48,472 nt of DNA, from the NCBI GenBank assembly GCA_022601345.1, contig JAJACU010000027.1, positions 1-48,472 of the forward strand. Reading direction: 5' to 3'. How positions within the stretch are numbered: the stretch's first letter is position 1; each line of letters begins with the position of its first letter. This DNA is from Chlamydiota bacterium (GTDB lineage Bacteria > Chlamydiota > Chlamydiia > Chlamydiales > JAAZZY01). A program made the translations under genes and the position numbers. Shown here piece by piece: positions 40,809 through 48,472 of the stretch. The notes under the pieces were generated by a model that was not told the origin of the DNA, made no database searches, and saw only the letters and a list, made by a program, of their open reading frames with translations.

Positions 40809-41276
40809 ATGAGAAAAAAAGGATATCTAGTTATCGCTGGTAGTCTGAATTTTTTTATTGGTGTAGTGCACATTATCACAATATTTATTGGGGCCCCCGC
40901 ATATAATTTTTTGGATGCCCCTCAACTTGCTGTTTATACTGAGCTTGGCTATATGTTTCCTGCTTGGCTTACTTTAATAATCAGCTTTTTTTTCTTTGGG
41001 TTTGGTTTATACGCATTTTGTACAGCCGGGGGCAAAATAAAACTTCCTTTTCAGCCTCAGATGTTAAAAATCATTGGGTCTATATTTGTCATTAGAGGAT
41101 TTGCTCTGTTTTGGTATATATATGTTCAAATTAAGAGCCCTACAGACTCATCATTAAGAGAGATTGTCTTTAGCCTCTTTGCATTGGTAATAGGTATGTT
41201 ATACTGGCTAGGTGTTCGAGAAAGGACTCAAGGCACGAGGTTTAATTCTTTAATAAACTCCAAGAACGTGCTTTAG
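40809..41276 (+). CDS. Small four-helix membrane protein
   Basis: A 155-residue inner-membrane protein with four hydrophobic helices (around 8-28, 52-72, 86-106 and 121-140) and a basic C-terminus. No known motif was recognised. It starts six bases after the alcohol dehydrogenase gene and ends 27 bases inside the convergent epimerase gene. Function unknown. Confidence 0.7.
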   Translation: MRKKGYLVIAGSLNFFIGVVHIITIFIGAPAYNFLDAPQLAVYTELGYMFPAWLTLIISFFFFGFGLYAFCTAGGKIKLPFQPQMLKIIGSIFVIRGFALFWYIYVQIKSPTDSSLREIVFSLFALVIGMLYWLGVRERTQGTRFNSLINSKNVL

Positions 41277-42635
41277 AGCATAATCAAGCTCGGGGTAATA
41301 AAATTTCCCATCGCTCTCTAAAAGTTTTTTAGGTTTAATAACAAAGTCAGAGAGTACAGTTTCTTTGGCCATTTGGCCAAATATGGACTCAATTAACCCT
41401 TTGGGAAGTTTTAGGAAAAGAGGCTTTTTGAGTGTCTTAGCAAGAGACTTAGAAAACCTTTCTGAAGTGATCGGCTCTGGAGAAGTCAAATTTACAGCTC
41501 CATTTAAAGAGCTTGTCATTAAAACGTGGTAGTATTGGTAGACAATATCATCAATGCTGATCCAGCTAAGGTGATTTTGACCTGAACCTAATTTAGCGCC
41601 AAGCCCTAATTCATAGGAGCCCAATAGTTTTTTAAGCATGCCGCCTTTAGGGCTTAGCACAACTCCTGTGCGCATTAACGCTGTGCGCCCATGCTTATAT
41701 TTACAGGCTTCATCTTCCCACTCTTTAATGACATGAGTTAGAAAACCTTTTCCCTCTGGGTCTCCTTCTTCAGAATCTTGACTCTGCATGTAGTAGTTAC
41801 CGCCTGAGGCGCAAATGAAGGTTTTAGGAGGCTTATTAAGCTTATTGAGCGTGTTAACTAAAAGACGAGTTGAGTGAATACGGCTTTTGAAAATTTTTTC
41901 TTTTTTTGAGTCTGTCCAAATTCCACCTACATTTTCTCCAGCAAGGTGAATAACAGCGTCAAAGCCTTCTAAATCATCTTGTGAGATCATTTGGTTTTCA
42001 ACATCCCAAAAGATAGCTTTTTCATTAGCTTGTAGTTGGCGAGTAATTGGAACTACGATGTGCCCCATAGTTTTTAAAAACGTAGATAAAGCGCTTCCAA
42101 TAAGCCCACCTGCTCCTGTCATTAGAATATGAAGTTTCTTTTCAGGGTACCTTGATGCAAAATCAATGTCATTTAAAAGTACTTGCTTGCGGTAGCTAAA
42201 AATATGGTTGAGGCGTTTAGCTATTTTTGCATTAATCATAGCACCTAGGAAGCTTTCTAAAGGGACTCTAAAGATAATTTCATCTTCAATAATGCAACTA
42301 TTAGAGTCGACTTCTATAAAACGGTGATGATGCTGCCAAAAACTGAAGGGCCCCTTGATTTGTTGGTCTGTAAAAGATTCTCCTTCTACATATTCTGTAA
42401 TTCTGAAGTAGGCATCAAGTCCAATGTCTGAAAAAAGCATCAATTTAAAATGAGCAATATCATCTAGCTCTAGTCGAGAGTTTTTGGAAATGAGTTTCAT
42501 GTTGATAAAGGGAGGGGAGAGACGCTCTAGCATTCCAGGGCGTTTATGCCATTCAAAAGCCTCTTTTTTAGAGATAGGCAAATGAGTTTCAAATTTAAAA
42601 GTAAACTTCTCTTCTTCCATAACTTTTTTGGTCAT
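41250..42635 (-). CDS. TIGR01777-type NAD-dependent epimerase (YfcH) with N-terminal SRPBCC domain
   Basis: A 461-residue two-domain protein. Residues ~1-155 form an SRPBCC/START-like domain (ETHLPISKKEAFEWHKRPG, then GPFSFWQHHHRF). From about 168 a Rossmann domain follows: MTGAGGLIGSAL, GFDAVIHLAGENVGG, FICASGGNYY, and a C-terminal YfcH segment with FLKLPKGLIES. The combination is typical of TIGR01777 proteins in cyanobacteria, Bacteroidetes and chlamydiae. Precise function is unknown. It lies 27 bases downstream of mutM on the minus strand, possibly within one transcription unit. Confidence 0.9.
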   Translation of the reverse strand: MTKKVMEEEKFTFKFETHLPISKKEAFEWHKRPGMLERLSPPFINMKLISKNSRLELDDIAHFKLMLFSDIGLDAYFRITEYVEGESFTDQQIKGPFSFWQHHHRFIEVDSNSCIIEDEIIFRVPLESFLGAMINAKIAKRLNHIFSYRKQVLLNDIDFASRYPEKKLHILMTGAGGLIGSALSTFLKTMGHIVVPITRQLQANEKAIFWDVENQMISQDDLEGFDAVIHLAGENVGGIWTDSKKEKIFKSRIHSTRLLVNTLNKLNKPPKTFICASGGNYYMQSQDSEEGDPEGKGFLTHVIKEWEDEACKYKHGRTALMRTGVVLSPKGGMLKKLLGSYELGLGAKLGSGQNHLSWISIDDIVYQYYHVLMTSSLNGAVNLTSPEPITSERFSKSLAKTLKKPLFLKLPKGLIESIFGQMAKETVLSDFVIKPKKLLESDGKFYYPELDYALKHVLGVY

Positions 42636-42662
42636 ATCAGACTATGTAATTAAAATGAGAGA

Positions 42663-43484
42663 TTATTTTTGGCAGAAGCTGCAAAAATGTGTGCCACGCT
42701 GATGGAATTTTATTTTATCAATAGGTTTTTTGCAATTTAGGCAAGGCAAGCGATGCCTTTGGTAAACATTAAAGTTATACTGGTACTTGCCGTGGATTTC
42801 ATCTAAACCTTTGAAATTTGATTGGCCGCTTCCAAGAGATGAACCATTGTCTTTGACGGCTTTTTTTAACACATCTTTAATTGCTATAAAGAGTTGTCTT
42901 GCTTCTTTGGGCTTAATTGTTTGGCAAGAGCGCTTAGGGTGCACAAAGGCTTGCCAAAGAGATTCATCGGCGTAGATGTTGCCAATTCCTGCAATAAAAC
43001 GCTGGTCTAAAAGAGCTGGTTTTATAGCTTTAGATGTCTTCTTTAGTTTTTCAGAAAATCCTTTGAATTTAAAGGTGGGAGACAAAGGCTCCACACCTAA
43101 GTGGGCAAGGTGTTTTTTGTAATCATCTACAAGCTGCCATCTACCAAATTTGCGCACATCGTGAAAAACAAGGTATTTTCCAGCTAATTTCATGTAAGCG
43201 CGCTCATGAGTATGCCCATCAGGTTTTTGCTTTTTTATGCTAAATTGGCCGCTCATACGCAAGTGAACAATTAAGTCTTGTTGTTTCAAACGGAAAATAA
43301 GGTATTTGCCTCTACGTAAGATCGTGTGAATGCACTGGCCTATGACAGATTGATTAAAATCCTCAATTGAGGAATTTGCAAGGGTATTGCGCCAATAAAA
43401 ATGCACATCTTCTATAACTTGATTGAGAAGATTGGCATCTAACAACTGATCTTTGATAGTTTCTACTTCAGGTAGCTCTGGCAT
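42663..43484 (-). CDS. mutM: Formamidopyrimidine-DNA glycosylase
   Basis: The 273-residue protein begins MPELPEVET, giving the catalytic proline (P2) and glutamate (E3). The helix-two-turn-helix region has ALLDQRFIAGIGNIYADE, and the C-terminus has a zinc finger of the form C-x2-C…C-x2-C (CLNCKK, FCSFCQK). It removes oxidised purines such as 8-oxoguanine and nicks the abasic site. Length is normal. It is followed by the epimerase gene and preceded, three bases upstream, by the GyrI-like gene, so these three may form an operon. Confidence 0.97.
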   Translation of the reverse strand: MPELPEVETIKDQLLDANLLNQVIEDVHFYWRNTLANSSIEDFNQSVIGQCIHTILRRGKYLIFRLKQQDLIVHLRMSGQFSIKKQKPDGHTHERAYMKLAGKYLVFHDVRKFGRWQLVDDYKKHLAHLGVEPLSPTFKFKGFSEKLKKTSKAIKPALLDQRFIAGIGNIYADESLWQAFVHPKRSCQTIKPKEARQLFIAIKDVLKKAVKDNGSSLGSGQSNFKGLDEIHGKYQYNFNVYQRHRLPCLNCKKPIDKIKFHQRGTHFCSFCQK

Positions 43485-43487
43485 ACT

Positions 43488-43928
43488 TTATTTTAAAGAA
43501 ATGTAAACATGCACTTCATCTGCACCTTTGACAACTTCAAAGTCAGACTCAAACTTGCGCTCAATGGTTTCGCTTGTCCAAATTTCTTTCCAAGTTTCTA
43601 TAAGAGAGTCAGGAAGACCTCCTTTAACCTGATAAAGAGCATACTTGTTTCCAGGAACAGTAACACCATTCATATCAGCTGGAACATCATCAAGTGAGTT
43701 CACTTCACAGCCAATAGTATAGTTGAAAGGTTTTGTGTGATCGCCTTCATAGTCAGTGTAGAGAGCCATGATACTATTGCTTTTAAGGCTTGGGATCTTT
43801 TCAAGGTAGTTATTTAAGATAAACTGCTTCCACATTTCAGGGATCTCCTGCTGGGCATTATCATTTGAAATTCTTTTAGTGATTCCAATAACTTTAAAGT
43901 CACCCTTTGATACAATTTCTGGCTCCAT
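43488..43928 (-). CDS. GyrI-like/effector-binding domain protein
   Basis: A 146-residue single-domain protein of the GyrI-like (AraC effector-binding) fold: a start KGDFKVIGITKRISN, IMALYTDYEGDHTKPFNYTIGCEV and GNKYALYQVKGGLPD, and the end VHVYISLK. Such stand-alone domains, including integron-cassette Cass2, bind small cationic compounds. There is no DNA-binding domain. A good aagga site precedes ATG 43928. It is the first gene of a probable mutM operon. Confidence 0.88.
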   Translation of the reverse strand: MEPEIVSKGDFKVIGITKRISNDNAQQEIPEMWKQFILNNYLEKIPSLKSNSIMALYTDYEGDHTKPFNYTIGCEVNSLDDVPADMNGVTVPGNKYALYQVKGGLPDSLIETWKEIWTSETIERKFESDFEVVKGADEVHVYISLK

Positions 43929-44115
43929 TACACTTCCTTTAAATTTAGATCTAAAGACTCATATTATGCACTTAGGCCTTTATTGAAAATCTTTAAGTTT
44001 CCAAATCTTGAACCTTTCTTGATTCTTAGAAAAGGGATTCAAATAGCTGTTGAAGATAAATTTTAGAAGGTTTAAAAGTTAGTGCAGAAAATATTTTTTA
44101 GGAGGATGCTTAGGC

Positions 44116-44691
44116 ATGGCAAAGCTATACTTTAGGTTTGGAACTGTAGGAAGTGCAAAAACTCTTAACTTGCTTGCAGTAGCTCACAACTACCGTCAAC
44201 AAGGAAAGGAAGTTATTTTAATAAAGCCCGCACTTGATGATCGATTTGGTCAATCACACATTAAATCTAGAGCAGGCCTAGAAAAATCAGCAGATATTTT
44301 AGTGGATGACAATACAAATTTGATGAGCTGTAATTTTGAAGGGATCAACTGTATTCTAGTAGATGAAGCTCAATTTATTGCTCCAAAAATAATTGATCAG
44401 CTAAGAGACATCACTCTTGAGCATAAGATACCTGTTATCTGCTATGGACTACGCACTAACTTCAAAAAAGGCCTTTTTGAAGGCTCAAAAAGACTTTTTG
44501 AGCTTGCAGATAGCATCGAAGAAATTAAGACAACTTGCGCCTTTTGTAATAGAAAAGCTGTTTATAATTTGAAACATGTCAATGGTGTGGCCACAGTAGG
44601 TGGTCCTGAAATAGATTTAGGTGCAGATGAAAAATATTTTCCAGCTTGCGCAAGCTGTTACTCAGAGCAGCTTTTACAACCTGCTAATTAG
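44116..44691 (+). CDS. tdk: Thymidine kinase (TK1 type)
   Basis: The 191-residue protein is a type II thymidine kinase. The P-loop is GTVGSAKT (9-16), a variant of the usual G-x-x-x-S-G-K; the Walker B segment is LVDEAQF, the lasso region has YGLRTNFKKGLFEGSKRLF, and zinc ligands are C-x2-C (TCAFCNRK) and C-x2-C near the end (CASCYSEQ). It phosphorylates (deoxy)thymidine or deoxyuridine for salvage. A ggagg site precedes the ATG by ten bases. The final bases overlap the convergent glycosyltransferase gene. Confidence 0.95.
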   Translation: MAKLYFRFGTVGSAKTLNLLAVAHNYRQQGKEVILIKPALDDRFGQSHIKSRAGLEKSADILVDDNTNLMSCNFEGINCILVDEAQFIAPKIIDQLRDITLEHKIPVICYGLRTNFKKGLFEGSKRLFELADSIEEIKTTCAFCNRKAVYNLKHVNGVATVGGPEIDLGADEKYFPACASCYSEQLLQPAN

Positions 44692-45464
44692 TAGGGCAGA
44701 AAAGCACGAGTTATCAAAATATTGTCGATAAACTTATGCTTTATAAAAAAAAGTGCGGGTACAAAGGCTTCTGCGATGCTTTTTGTGTCGATAGTGATTT
44801 CACCATTGGATTCTTTTTCTTGAGTGCAACCTGGAAAAATTCTCATGGTATAGAGAGTTTCTTTTAGGTTTGCTAAGCGTAATGGGTATTTTATTTGAAC
44901 TTCCGTGTTGAAAAGAAGATCGTACTTAATGGGCAAATTTTCATCAAAAGGAGTCATTTCCTTTAATAGCTTCCGCTCATACATTGCAGTTTCAAGAAAT
45001 AATCCTCTATGAGAGCTAGAGCCAATTTGTTGGTAGAGAATGTCTCTAGGGTTTTCTGGAGCAATAATATCTTTAGCCTCAACTCCGATGAGACTGCCAT
45101 CCCATACTATTGAAGTCCCAACACAAACTAGTGAAGAGTTTTTTAAACGCTCTATTTGCCTTTCAAATCGATTGGGGTGAGATAAATCATCAGGCATCTG
45201 CCAGGCAATATACTTTGCTTTTGACTGTTTGAGAAGATTATTGAGACTATGAGCAACGCCTTTATTTTCTTTGCCTCGAATTAAAGAGACGCGCTTTTCG
45301 TTTGTCATAAATTTCTCAATAATTTCTACAGACCCATCTGTAGAAGCACTATCATAGAGAATTATGTGAAAATCTTGAAAAGTTTGACTTAGAATGCTTT
45401 CTATACATTCTTTGAGGTAAGCCTCATTATTATAAACAGGTATTAAGCAGTCGATAGCAGCCAT
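44688..45464 (-). CDS. GT2-family glycosyltransferase
   Basis: ATG 45464 begins MAAIDCLIPVYNNEAYLKECIES, the normal first strand of GT2 enzymes; a longer upstream frame is less likely. The 258-residue protein has IILYDSASTDGSVEII, WQMPDDLSHPNRF (D-D in place of the usual D-x-D) and a helical C-terminal part. No membrane segments are seen. Acceptor and donor are unknown; it stands alone opposite tdk. It is unrelated by close similarity to the two glycosyltransferases of the large operon. Confidence 0.88.
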   Translation of the reverse strand: MAAIDCLIPVYNNEAYLKECIESILSQTFQDFHIILYDSASTDGSVEIIEKFMTNEKRVSLIRGKENKGVAHSLNNLLKQSKAKYIAWQMPDDLSHPNRFERQIERLKNSSLVCVGTSIVWDGSLIGVEAKDIIAPENPRDILYQQIGSSSHRGLFLETAMYERKLLKEMTPFDENLPIKYDLLFNTEVQIKYPLRLANLKETLYTMRIFPGCTQEKESNGEITIDTKSIAEAFVPALFFIKHKFIDNILITRAFLPY

Positions 45465-45784
45465 AAAATAAGGGTTTATTTTTAGAAATAGCAGCATAGA
45501 TAAATGAATGCAACTAGGTCCTGACTAAACTATTTAAAAATAAAGCTACAACGCTTGTAGCGATTAACCTGGGGCTTTTAAATATTCAGCATTGAGCGGA
45601 TATTCAGTTTATGCTTTGTAAGCACTTGTTAGTAAGTATGATGTAATGTAAATCTTTTTTAAGAAACAGCTATTTATATAAAAAATTTTATTTGTTAAAT
45701 AAGTTGTTTGTTTTGTTTACCTTTTTGATTTTTTAGTTTAAAATTAAATGCAATTATTATTAATTAGTTGTAGTTGGGGTTTAA
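45465..45784. other. Intergenic region with no recognised gene
   Basis: Three hundred and twenty very AT-rich bases between the divergent glycosyltransferase and ankyrin-like genes. They must contain two outward promoters, but no element with confident spacing was identified. No RNA gene or repeat was seen. Confidence 0.5.
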
Positions 45785-46633
45785 ATGAGTTCTATAAATG
45801 TTAATCAATTAAATAATCTTTATTATCAGACAACCTTTGATCAGCCAGAAAAAGTTTCTTCAGTTTTTGATGTTGAGAGTGAGTTCAAAACGCTTAAAAA
45901 ATTAGTTACTGAAATCTATCATAAGGTGATAACAGGTCCAGAAGACGATCTAAAAGGAAGGCTTCTAATTGAAGAAGGTATTTTAGCAAATAATTTTGAA
46001 AGAGCTGAACAACTGCTTAAAGAAAATGTAATCAATTTAAACAAAAGCTATCCTTGGAAAGGAGATAAGCGCTCTAACTTTCCTATAGAGTGTGCTATTG
46101 ATCTTTTAGATGGCGATAATGATATTCCCGCTGAAGACGTGATTAAGTTTATTGAATTATTTGTTAAATATGGGGCAAAACTAAGTTCAAAATTCTCAAC
46201 ATATGAGTTTAGGAGCAATACGGCAGTATCATCTGCTATCGAAACTTACAGTAAGAATAAACGTCGTAAAATATTTGATTACTTAATTACTAAAAAAGAC
46301 CTTTTTAAAGGGGTAGATTTATCACAAGACTTTCGTGAATTGCATTATGGTTTTAATAGTTATAAAGGGGCAAATGGAGAAGATGTAGTATCAGCCGTTG
46401 AAGTCGCAAATTTTCTATTTGAGATGGGAGCTACTATTCCTGAAGATGTTAGTGATGAAATTTTTTCTTGGATTTTTTCATATCCTTGTGCACAGCTCTA
46501 TCACAATGAAATGATTGAAGTCTTTAAGAAGTTTGGTTATGAGTTGTCTTATTTACAATCTGGTTATAAGGATCAATGTGATCTTTATAAAGAGCGGTGG
46601 AGTTGGAAATTTGTTGGTACTCAAAAAGTTTAA
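45785..46633 (+). CDS. Ankyrin-like helical-repeat protein, possible effector
   Basis: A 282-residue soluble protein without signal peptide. Several segments have the ankyrin-type alternation of short helices: ILANNFERAEQLLKENVINLNK, FIELFVKYGAKLSSK, VEVANFLFEMGATIPEDV, MIEVFKKFGYELSYL. They are irregular, so the assignment is to ankyrin-like or a related alpha-solenoid. Such proteins are often secreted host-directed effectors in intracellular bacteria, but no secretion signal can be read here. A strong hairpin follows 50 bases after the stop. Confidence 0.6.
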   Translation: MSSINVNQLNNLYYQTTFDQPEKVSSVFDVESEFKTLKKLVTEIYHKVITGPEDDLKGRLLIEEGILANNFERAEQLLKENVINLNKSYPWKGDKRSNFPIECAIDLLDGDNDIPAEDVIKFIELFVKYGAKLSSKFSTYEFRSNTAVSSAIETYSKNKRRKIFDYLITKKDLFKGVDLSQDFRELHYGFNSYKGANGEDVVSAVEVANFLFEMGATIPEDVSDEIFSWIFSYPCAQLYHNEMIEVFKKFGYELSYLQSGYKDQCDLYKERWSWKFVGTQKV

Positions 46634-46683
46634 TTGATATTCGAGTAAAGCTTGAGAAACGCTCGCCTTGTGTAAATCTTATA

Positions 46684-46723
46684 GGAAGAGACTGCTGCGC
46701 GTTAATGCGCAACAGTCTCTTCC
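46684..46723. terminator. Long, nearly perfect hairpin between convergent genes
   Basis: ggaagagactgctgcgc (46684-46700) pairs with gcgcaacagtctcttcc (46707-46723) around a six-base loop; 16 of 17 positions match, with one C-A mismatch. There is no clean T-run on either side. It lies between the ankyrin-like gene and the convergent condensation-domain gene and probably ends transcription from both. Confidence 0.75.
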
Positions 46724-46826
46724 TTAATTCACTTCAAATATTAGAGATTTTTCATTATGTAGCAAAAAAAATATTTGTGGTACATGCTAAGTGTGTGTGT
46801 CTTAAGTAAGGCAACTCGCAAAATGA

Positions 46827-48050
46827 TTAATTTAAGTTATTTAATAAATCCAAATATTTTTCAGATAGCTTTTCTACGAGTTTATGCGAGTTAAATGGAG
46901 TTGTGTACAAAAAACTAAAACGCATGACATCACTTGTGCTACTTGCAGTAAAAATAAGAGGTATTTGGCCACAAGCATAGAATCCAAATTCTTCTACATT
47001 GTAGTGCTGAGTTTCAAAATGAACCCGCCCTATATTTGAAGTATAAAGTTCTATTTTTGGCTCTGAGTTATCATAGAGTTGATCAAAGACCAAAAGCTTT
47101 TTCAGCATAGTTTCTAGGTCAAATTTTTCATGAAAATCATAATCAATTTCCCTGGCAAGATGCCAAACATCTTGGCTGGGGTTGGCATTATAGTAATGAG
47201 AGTAGCCTGATACGATAGTGGCTAGATAATTGTTTGGAATTTTAGGGTTTATAAATGGCCTTAGGTTTACAGGTATGTCTAAAAGTAGTTGAAAATCATC
47301 ACTTTCACATTCTATAAAAGACCCACTTACTATTAGCAAGGCTGCGCAAATGAGGCTGTTAACTTTGACTTTCTTTTCTTTGCAAAGTGTTAGTAGCTGA
47401 CTTAATTGAGGTCTTTTGATTCTTATATTTTTTATATGTATTTTGGGCTTATCATTTTGGTCACTCTGCATGGGTAAATTTTTGATATTGAGCAAGCTTA
47501 AGTCTGTTTTCAGTTCTTTTTTAAGCTGAGCCTTACTTTTTGGGGTTAGGTGTTGAGGAAAATATTCAGAGGTGGGTTTTGGAGTGGGATAAGGCTCTCT
47601 TTGTTCAAGTTCTTTTTGTTCAAGGAGCCTTTCTAAGCTTATTAAAAAGTCATTATGAAATGCTTGAATAGAAATACCATCAGACATGCTATGGTGTGTT
47701 CTAGTGACTAATATGTCGCCATTTTTACTTTTAATGACTAAAATTTCAAAAGGGGAGCTAAGGTCTAAAGTTGCGTTGATGAAATTTTCAATAGAGCTGC
47801 AATAGCTATTTTCTTCAACCTGGATTTTGATTTTCATCTGAGGTGTTTCACGAAAGAAATATTGATTGTTCTCCTTTACAATAGCGGTTCTCATAAATGG
47901 ATGGTAGGCTTGCAAGTGCTTACATACCTGCTTTGCATGCTCCACATTTATTGGCTTATTTAAGTGCGATTGAGCAACTATGCTAATATTGTGCGTTGCG
48001 TAGAAGTTTTCATTGCTAGCTAAAGGTCGCTGTGGGGCTTGTCTTTGCAT
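46827..48050 (-). CDS. Condensation-domain / acyltransferase protein (PapA5/BAHD-like)
   Basis: A 407-residue protein with the H-H-x-x-x-D-G active-site motif as THHSMSDG (H119, H120, D124, G125). A first half with QVCKHLQAYHPFMRTAI (the entry segment of condensation and wax-ester/PapA5-type acyltransferases) and a second half with LLLDIPVNLRPFINP and ELYTSNIGRVH match the family layout. It is a stand-alone domain without carrier or adenylation modules. It probably transfers an acyl group from CoA or a carrier to an alcohol or amine. No lipid or polyketide genes are nearby, so the substrate is open. Confidence 0.88.
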   Translation of the reverse strand: MQRQAPQRPLASNENFYATHNISIVAQSHLNKPINVEHAKQVCKHLQAYHPFMRTAIVKENNQYFFRETPQMKIKIQVEENSYCSSIENFINATLDLSSPFEILVIKSKNGDILVTRTHHSMSDGISIQAFHNDFLISLERLLEQKELEQREPYPTPKPTSEYFPQHLTPKSKAQLKKELKTDLSLLNIKNLPMQSDQNDKPKIHIKNIRIKRPQLSQLLTLCKEKKVKVNSLICAALLIVSGSFIECESDDFQLLLDIPVNLRPFINPKIPNNYLATIVSGYSHYYNANPSQDVWHLAREIDYDFHEKFDLETMLKKLLVFDQLYDNSEPKIELYTSNIGRVHFETQHYNVEEFGFYACGQIPLIFTASSTSDVMRFSFLYTTPFNSHKLVEKLSEKYLDLLNNLN

Positions 48051-48057
48051 AGTTAAA

Positions 48058-48087
48058 TTGACTCCATTTAGTTAGTTATGCTACTAT
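48058..48087 (+). promoter_or_regulatory. Predicted sigma-70-type promoter
   Basis: TTGACT (48058-48063) and TACTAT (48082-48087) are separated by 18 bases. The element lies 36 bases before the ATG at 48124 and within the short space between the divergent genes. Confidence 0.5.
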
Positions 48088-48123
48088 GTTCGGATTTTAA
48101 ATCTAAATAACAGAATTTTATTA

Positions 48124-48472
48124 ATGTCTACAGCTGTTTTTCACACACTTTCTTTAGAAGGCGAGCACGGAGATGTGAATTATGTTTACACTATTTGGAA
48201 TGAAAAAGATTTGATGAATGGATCAACAGTAGAAGGTGGAGTTGTTGTAGTTAACCCTCTTTTAGAGCAAGTAATCAAAAAAGGCAATGAGCCTTCAGCT
48301 TTAATTTTTCCATGTTCAGAAAAAATGCATGCAAATATCACAAAGATCGGGGGCAGAATGTCTTTTTGCGCTTCAAAAAGCTATCAAATAACTCCAGATC
48401 AAGAAAGAGTGCATCTTGTATTTGAAAAAACATTAGAAGGTCGTTTTACCCTGAGCATTAAAAGTGATGATG
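48124..48472 (+). CDS. Protein of unknown function, cut by the window end
   Basis: ATG 48124 opens a frame that continues past the last base; 116 residues are visible. It starts MSTAVFHTLSLEGEHGDVNY, has a strand-rich VEGGVVVVNPLLEQVI segment, and continues with PCSEKMHANITKIGG. No signal peptide, membrane segment or named motif is seen. The promoter at 48058 points to it. Confidence 0.65.
   Translation, partial: MSTAVFHTLSLEGEHGDVNYVYTIWNEKDLMNGSTVEGGVVVVNPLLEQVIKKGNEPSALIFPCSEKMHANITKIGGRMSFCASKSYQITPDQERVHLVFEKTLEGRFTLSIKSDD

Overview
The window looks like chromosome from an AT-rich, host-dependent bacterium, most likely an environmental member of the Chlamydiota (Parachlamydia/Simkania/Rhabdochlamydia type). 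The main pointers are two adjacent full-length nucleotide transporters of the NTT (ATP/ADP translocase) family, an outer-membrane beta-barrel ending in phenylalanine, drug/metabolite transporters resembling intracellular-bacterial metabolite carriers, and many small lineage-specific proteins, toxins and decaying paralogues. NTTs also occur in Rickettsiales, Dependentiae and amoeba symbionts, so the phylum assignment is an inference. I saw no rRNA, tRNA, CRISPR array or phage structural genes.

Layout. 1-4.2 kb: the end of a GNAT-like protein, a small conserved protein, a secreted multicopper oxidase, a BMT5-like (DUF2431) Rossmann protein with eukaryote-like affinities, and a DUF805 membrane protein. 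4.3-7.3 kb: a toxin locus in which a small accessory gene, a long protein with an HNH-type C-terminus and a probable immunity gene are arranged in overlapping or abutting order. 7.3-7.9 kb and 21.6-23.4 kb: decayed copies of a repeated unit (a secreted ~260-residue protein followed by the tail of a beta-barrel protein). Between these copies, at 8.1-20.5 kb, lies one compact operon, with a convergent malate-dehydrogenase-fold gene at its far end.

The operon is the most unusual part of the window. In order it encodes: a Gfo/Idh/MocA-type oxidoreductase, a double Nudix protein, a fusion of a cytidylate-kinase-like domain to a GT2 glycosyltransferase, an alpha/beta hydrolase, a GT2-TPR glycosyltransferase, a GH1 beta-glucosidase, a degenerate alpha/beta hydrolase, two NTT transporters, a thymidylate-kinase-like enzyme and a histidine phosphatase. 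Most neighbours overlap by 17-62 bases. I do not recognise it as a described pathway. Two NMP-kinase folds, two Nudix domains, a phosphatase and two nucleotide carriers, combined with two glycosyltransferases and a glycosidase, suggest synthesis and trafficking of a glycosylated nucleoside or nucleotide. This is inference.

23.4-27.2 kb: an MFS transporter, a small-molecule methyltransferase and a MIO-type aromatic/histidine ammonia-lyase. 27.2-30.0 kb: decayed DNA with remnants of a transposase and an S41 protease, around a methyltransferase and a small protein. 30.0-35.2 kb: a short-chain dehydrogenase, then a second toxin-type locus with a frameshift-split large protein and an immunity-like protein built from a tandem duplication. 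35.3-48.5 kb: more ordinary genes, namely the beta-barrel protein, a methyltransferase, two DMT transporters around cytidine deaminase, a zinc alcohol dehydrogenase, a TIGR01777 epimerase, MutM, a GyrI-like protein, thymidine kinase, a GT2, an ankyrin-like protein, a condensation-domain acyltransferase and a truncated gene at the edge.
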